This document shows, piece by piece, positions 22,267 to 24,104 of a stretch of 24,104 nucleotides of DNA. The first letter of the stretch is position 1. Each line of letters opens with the position of its first letter. Source of the DNA: Saccoglossus kowalevskii (taxonomy: Eukaryota; Hemichordata; Enteropneusta; Harrimaniidae); the NCBI RefSeq assembly GCF_000003605.2, contig NW_003140811.1, positions 267,505 to 291,608 on the forward strand, read 5' to 3'. Position numbers and translations under genes: made by a program. The notes beneath the pieces are model-generated. The model was not told the DNA's origin and did not search any database. It saw nothing but the letters and a program-made list of their open reading frames with translations.

Positions 22267-22275
22267 TGCTGTTCA
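22267..22275. repeat. Left 9-bp target-site duplication
   Basis: TGCTGTTCA directly precedes the left terminal inverted repeat and is identical to 22528-22536 directly after the right one. Joining the two flanks across the element gives continuous retrotransposon leader leading to AAGATGG, as expected for an insertion. Confidence 0.85.
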
Positions 22276-22339
22276 GGCTTAGTCTTTTCCACGAAACGAA
22301 ACGAAACGAAACAAAACGAAACCCAAACCCAAATCCAAA

Positions 22340-22351
22340 CCCTAACCCTAA
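22340..22351. repeat. Telomere-like CCCTAA tract (left arm)
   Basis: Two perfect CCCTAA units follow a graded series of CCCAAA, CCAAAT and CCAAAC variants, suggesting the telomeric hexamer arose inside, or was captured by, the element arm. Its inverted counterpart is at 22449-22466. Confidence 0.8.
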
Positions 22352-22448
22352 CTCGCATTTTTTTTTTCATTGGCCCAATAATATCTGAGAAAATTTCACA
22401 CTGTGAAATACGGACGTGACGATGTTTGAGGTCGTTCAAAATCTAAGG

Positions 22449-22466
22449 TTAGGGTTAGGGTTAGGG
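22449..22466. repeat. Telomere-like TTAGGG tract (right arm)
   Basis: Three perfect TTAGGG units run directly into GTTTCGTTTCG pentamers of the right terminal inverted repeat. The tract is internal to a small transposon, not a chromosome end, because retrotransposon sequence continues on both sides. Confidence 0.85.
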
Positions 22467-22527
22467 TTTCGTTTCGTTTCGTTTCGTTTTATTTTGTTTC
22501 ATTTCGTTTCGTGGAAAAGACTAAGCC

Positions 22528-22536
22528 TGCTGTTCA
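22528..22536. repeat. Right 9-bp target-site duplication
   Basis: TGCTGTTCA is identical to 22267-22275. It is followed by AG and then the ORF1 start codon at 22539, so the insertion lies in the immediate leader of that ORF. Confidence 0.85.
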
Positions 22537-22579
22537 AGATGGCCGCTATTCAAAGAGCTCGTGAGAGTGGGTGTGATTT

Positions 22580-22633
22580 TTGGTTCTCTTGTCGTTGATG
22601 CTATCTGGGAATATTGAGGTGAACCCAGAACCA
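22580..22633 (+). other. Degenerate 2A-like translational-recoding motif
   Basis: The reading VLLSLMLSGNIEVNPEP matches the layout of 2A peptides: a hydrophobic Leu-rich lead-in, SG, and then the D-[V/I]-E-x-N-P-G-P core that causes ribosomes to skip a peptide bond before the last Pro. Two core residues differ here, Asn for the first Asp and Glu for Gly, each explained by one G-to-A change. It lies about 15-30 residues from the ORF1 start, where 2A sequences are known in sea urchin STR and some other LINEs, and is followed by AKSKSKKSE. In this copy the motif should be inactive, and it is also separated from its ATG by a frameshift. Confidence 0.75.
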
Positions 22634-22774
22634 GCAAAATCCAAGTCTAAAAAATCTGAAAGGAAAATAACTGATGTAATATCGACACCTGGATTCAGCG
22701 AGGATGAAGGTGTGTCCAGTATTACGCTTGCCGATATCCGGGCATTTTCACCGCCTGGCAACCCGCGGCGGTGA

Positions 22775-23045
22775 AAACAAAGGCCCAAAACTCGCATAAA
22801 ACGGTACTTCGGGATAATTGTTGAGACTCCTCTGAACAGTGCAACATAATTAGCCCTACGTGTGTAACATATATAAATTTGGTTGTTCGGGATTACTTTA
22901 AAGTTGAGTTTGTGTTGTTTCTCGAATTTTTACCGGCTCGACCGGCGTTCCACATCAGCGCGGACAGAGCCCATAGAAATGCATGATACAGTGGTGCACG
23001 TCTTAGCAACGTGGAACGTCTGTGACGTAGGTCCACCCCCGAGGA
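22775..23045. other. Unrecognised 271-bp segment inside LINE ORF1
   Basis: Between the Lys-rich N-terminal part and the coiled coil no frame gives a convincing ORF1 continuation. All frames contain stops, and a minus-strand 61-codon frame is also not recognisable. An 8-bp inverted pair, CGTTCCAC (22946) and GTGGAACG (23011), lies inside, but no flanking duplication was seen. It could be a heavily mutated linker or an inserted sequence. Confidence 0.4.
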
Positions 23046-23687
23046 TTGCATGGATTTAAAACGGAACTGAAAGTACAAATTACAGCACTAGATGATGTGG
23101 TTTGTAAGCTTGCTGAAGAAATGAGAGCCTTGAAATCTGGCGTTGATGACAACCGACAGAAAATAAATGAACTGATTGAGCAAAATAAACAATTGAGTGA
23201 TAAAATTGACACAATGGAAAATGCAGATGATAAAATGAAGGCGCACATGTTACGGAACAATTTAATTTTCCACGGCATTCCACAGAGTGGTTTGGGAACA
23301 GACGGAAGAGTTACTATGTGGATTTATTACTGATAAACTGGATATTGAGGGTTCACAGATAGAATTTCAGATTGTTCACCGTTTAACTTATGCCCGTAGC
23401 CGACCACAACCAATAATAGGCAAGTTTCTTAGGTATAAACAGAGGGATGAAGTTCTACGTGCTGCTGTGAAATTAAAATTAATTCCGTATTCGCGAGGAC
23501 TCCTAAAATCAGAGATCTACGCCGAAAATTAGGTAAATTTGTGGTGGATGCAAGAGCAGAAAGTAAAACAGTTAAAGTTTTATACGATAAAATTAAAATC
23601 GATGACACTGTGTATATTTATGGCGAGGTAATGAAGAACACTAAACCACTGCGTAGCCTGAATTATTCGTCGCCATTGCTACCATAG

Positions 23688-24104
23688 GAAGGAGGTCAAA
23701 GCCCGAGTTTTGACAATGCGTGTGTGCAATTCTTGATTGTAAACTATTTTTTTCTTTGTGCAAAATTCTACATGCATTCACAATAATTGGGGGAGATTTT
23801 AATGGTCGTACGGGTAATAAAAGTGATAGTTTTGATTGTAATGTGAACCACTTACCTATGGGTGATGTGTTTACTACTATTAATGATATTCCACAAAGGG
23901 AATCTATGGATAATGAGTGTAATATATATGGTTATTGGAATTTTGTAAAAGTACCAACTTTAAAATTGTGAATGGAAGACTCTTTAAACAAACAGGGAGT
24001 GGAAATTTTACTTATGTTTCAGGTATAGGCACTAGTGTAGTTGATTATATATTAACAAGCTCAAATAATCTCTCAAATTTTACGGGTTTTTCCATTGGTA
24101 ATAG
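23688..24104 (+). pseudogene. LINE ORF2, APE-type endonuclease remnant (5' half deleted)
   Basis: ORF2 endonuclease nicks target DNA to prime reverse transcription. The frame beginning at about 23720 gives FTIIGGDFNGRTGNKSDSF at 23777. GDFN (23792-23803) holds the Asp and Asn that correspond to the catalytic DxN of APE-family nucleases. SMDNECNIYGYW follows. After a frameshift near 23950 another frame reads FKIVNGRLFKQTGSGNFTYV, then GTSVVDYILTSSNNLSNF and TGFSIGN, up to the window edge. Only about 90 bases separate the ORF1 stop from the FTIIGGDFN block, whereas this family normally has over 100 residues there, including the catalytic Glu, so an internal deletion is inferred. The final SDH motif would lie beyond the window. 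Confidence 0.9.

Larger units (their letters stand above)
22276..22527. mobile_element. 252-bp terminal-inverted-repeat element (MITE) with telomere-like arms
   Basis: Both ends carry GGCTTAGTCTTTTCCACGAA in inverted orientation, extending as perfect pairing for about 26 bp and then as variable ACGAA/CGTTT pentamer tracts. Inside these come CCCAAA/CCCTAA hexamers on the left (CCCTAA twice at 22340-22351) and TTAGGG three times at 22449-22466 on the right. The core of about 90 bp (22353-22442) is single copy and non-coding. The 9-bp target duplication and GG-initial termini fit MULE/Mutator-type DNA transposons best, but the superfamily cannot be settled from one copy. It encodes nothing: the open frames here on both strands are translations of the CGTTT/TTAGGG repeats. 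It must be moved by a transposase from elsewhere. Confidence 0.85.
22539..23687 (+). pseudogene. LINE ORF1 (RNA-binding protein), frameshifted
   Basis: ORF1 proteins are nucleic-acid chaperones that coat the LINE RNA as trimers. ATG 22539 (AAGATGGCCGC, strong context) begins MAAIQRARESGCDFW. A frameshift near 22586 leads into the 2A-like stretch and a Lys/Ser-rich region, ending at TGA 22772. From about 23046 a coiled coil is clear: EEMRALKSGVDDNRQKINEL and onward with heptad Leu/Ile, ending in RNNLIFHGIP, the conserved RRM entry. A second frameshift near 23286 continues with FITDKLDIEG, then IVHRL, then PIIGKFLRYKQRDEVLRAA. A third near 23497 gives the C-terminal domain, KIRDLRRKLGKFVVDARAES and VKVLYDKIKIDD, to TAG 23685-23687. 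Bases 22775-23045 match no ORF1 part I recognise. Confidence 0.9.
22537..24104 (+). mobile_element. Decayed non-LTR retrotransposon (LINE), 5' part, cut by window end
   Basis: The element shows the standard order of a two-ORF LINE: leader, ORF1 with coiled coil, RRM-like and C-terminal domains, then ORF2 beginning with an APE-type endonuclease. The ORF1 layout resembles L1/Tx1-type elements, while the N-terminal 2A-like motif resembles those described in several invertebrate LINEs, so the clade is left open. Both ORFs are broken by frameshifts and deletions. The true 5' end lies left of the inserted MITE (before 22267) and was not located. Reverse transcriptase would lie beyond the window. 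Confidence 0.93.

Noticed and set aside
22340-22466. Chromosome end or telomere addition
   Set aside because: The hexamer tracts are short, face opposite directions and lie inside an element flanked by a target duplication with LINE sequence on both sides.
22230-22598. Open frames on both strands around the inverted repeats (VSFRFVSF- and LGLGLGF-like peptides)
   Set aside because: They are direct translations of the CGTTT pentamers and TTAGGG hexamers of the MITE, not genes.
22946-23018. Inserted MITE inside ORF1 bounded by CGTTCCAC/GTGGAACG
   Set aside because: Only 8 bp of inverted match and no target-site duplication.

Overview
The window is AT-rich, gene-poor eukaryotic DNA made mostly of decayed mobile elements and unassigned spacer. 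No bacterial-style operons, ribosome binding sites, rRNA, tRNA or CRISPR are visible. The element types and the unnamed protein family at 6869-9760 (which I remember from predicted proteomes of corals, molluscs, echinoderms and lancelets) suggest a marine invertebrate. The phylum cannot be fixed from this sequence.

Layout, left to right. 1-4316 is mostly unassigned, with one minus-strand open stretch (898-1108) that could be an exon of an SMP-30/regucalcin-like beta-propeller gene. 4317-4955 is a degenerate minisatellite of about five units. 5070-5430 is a minus-strand reverse-transcriptase fragment from a non-LTR retrotransposon, ending just past catalytic motif A. 6869-9760 is a long plus-strand pseudogene of an uncharacterised multi-domain family: Cys-rich N-terminus, conserved middle, PIN/FEN1-like block and CXC-like Cys-rich C-terminus. 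It is broken by many frameshifts and stops.

10204-11052 may be a small two-exon gene with a poly(A) signal. 13097-13555 is a reading frame split by a single TAG. From 13556 to about 22200 I see spacer with inverted repeats (15425-15478, 19156-19324) and two ATG-started minus-strand ORFs of unknown reality.

22276-22527 is a 252-bp terminal-inverted-repeat element flanked by a perfect 9-bp direct repeat. Its arms carry opposed telomere-like (CCCTAA)/(TTAGGG) tracts. It sits two bases upstream of the ORF1 start codon of a decayed non-LTR retrotransposon (22537 to the window end). That ORF1 has a degenerate 2A-like translational-recoding motif near its N-terminus, then a coiled coil, an RRM-like block and a C-terminal domain. 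ORF2 retains only the second half of its APE-type endonuclease before the window ends.

The order of events can be read at the right end: the retrotransposon came first and the small inverted-repeat element landed in it later. No functional pathway can be proposed; the only intact-looking host-gene candidates are low-confidence exons.
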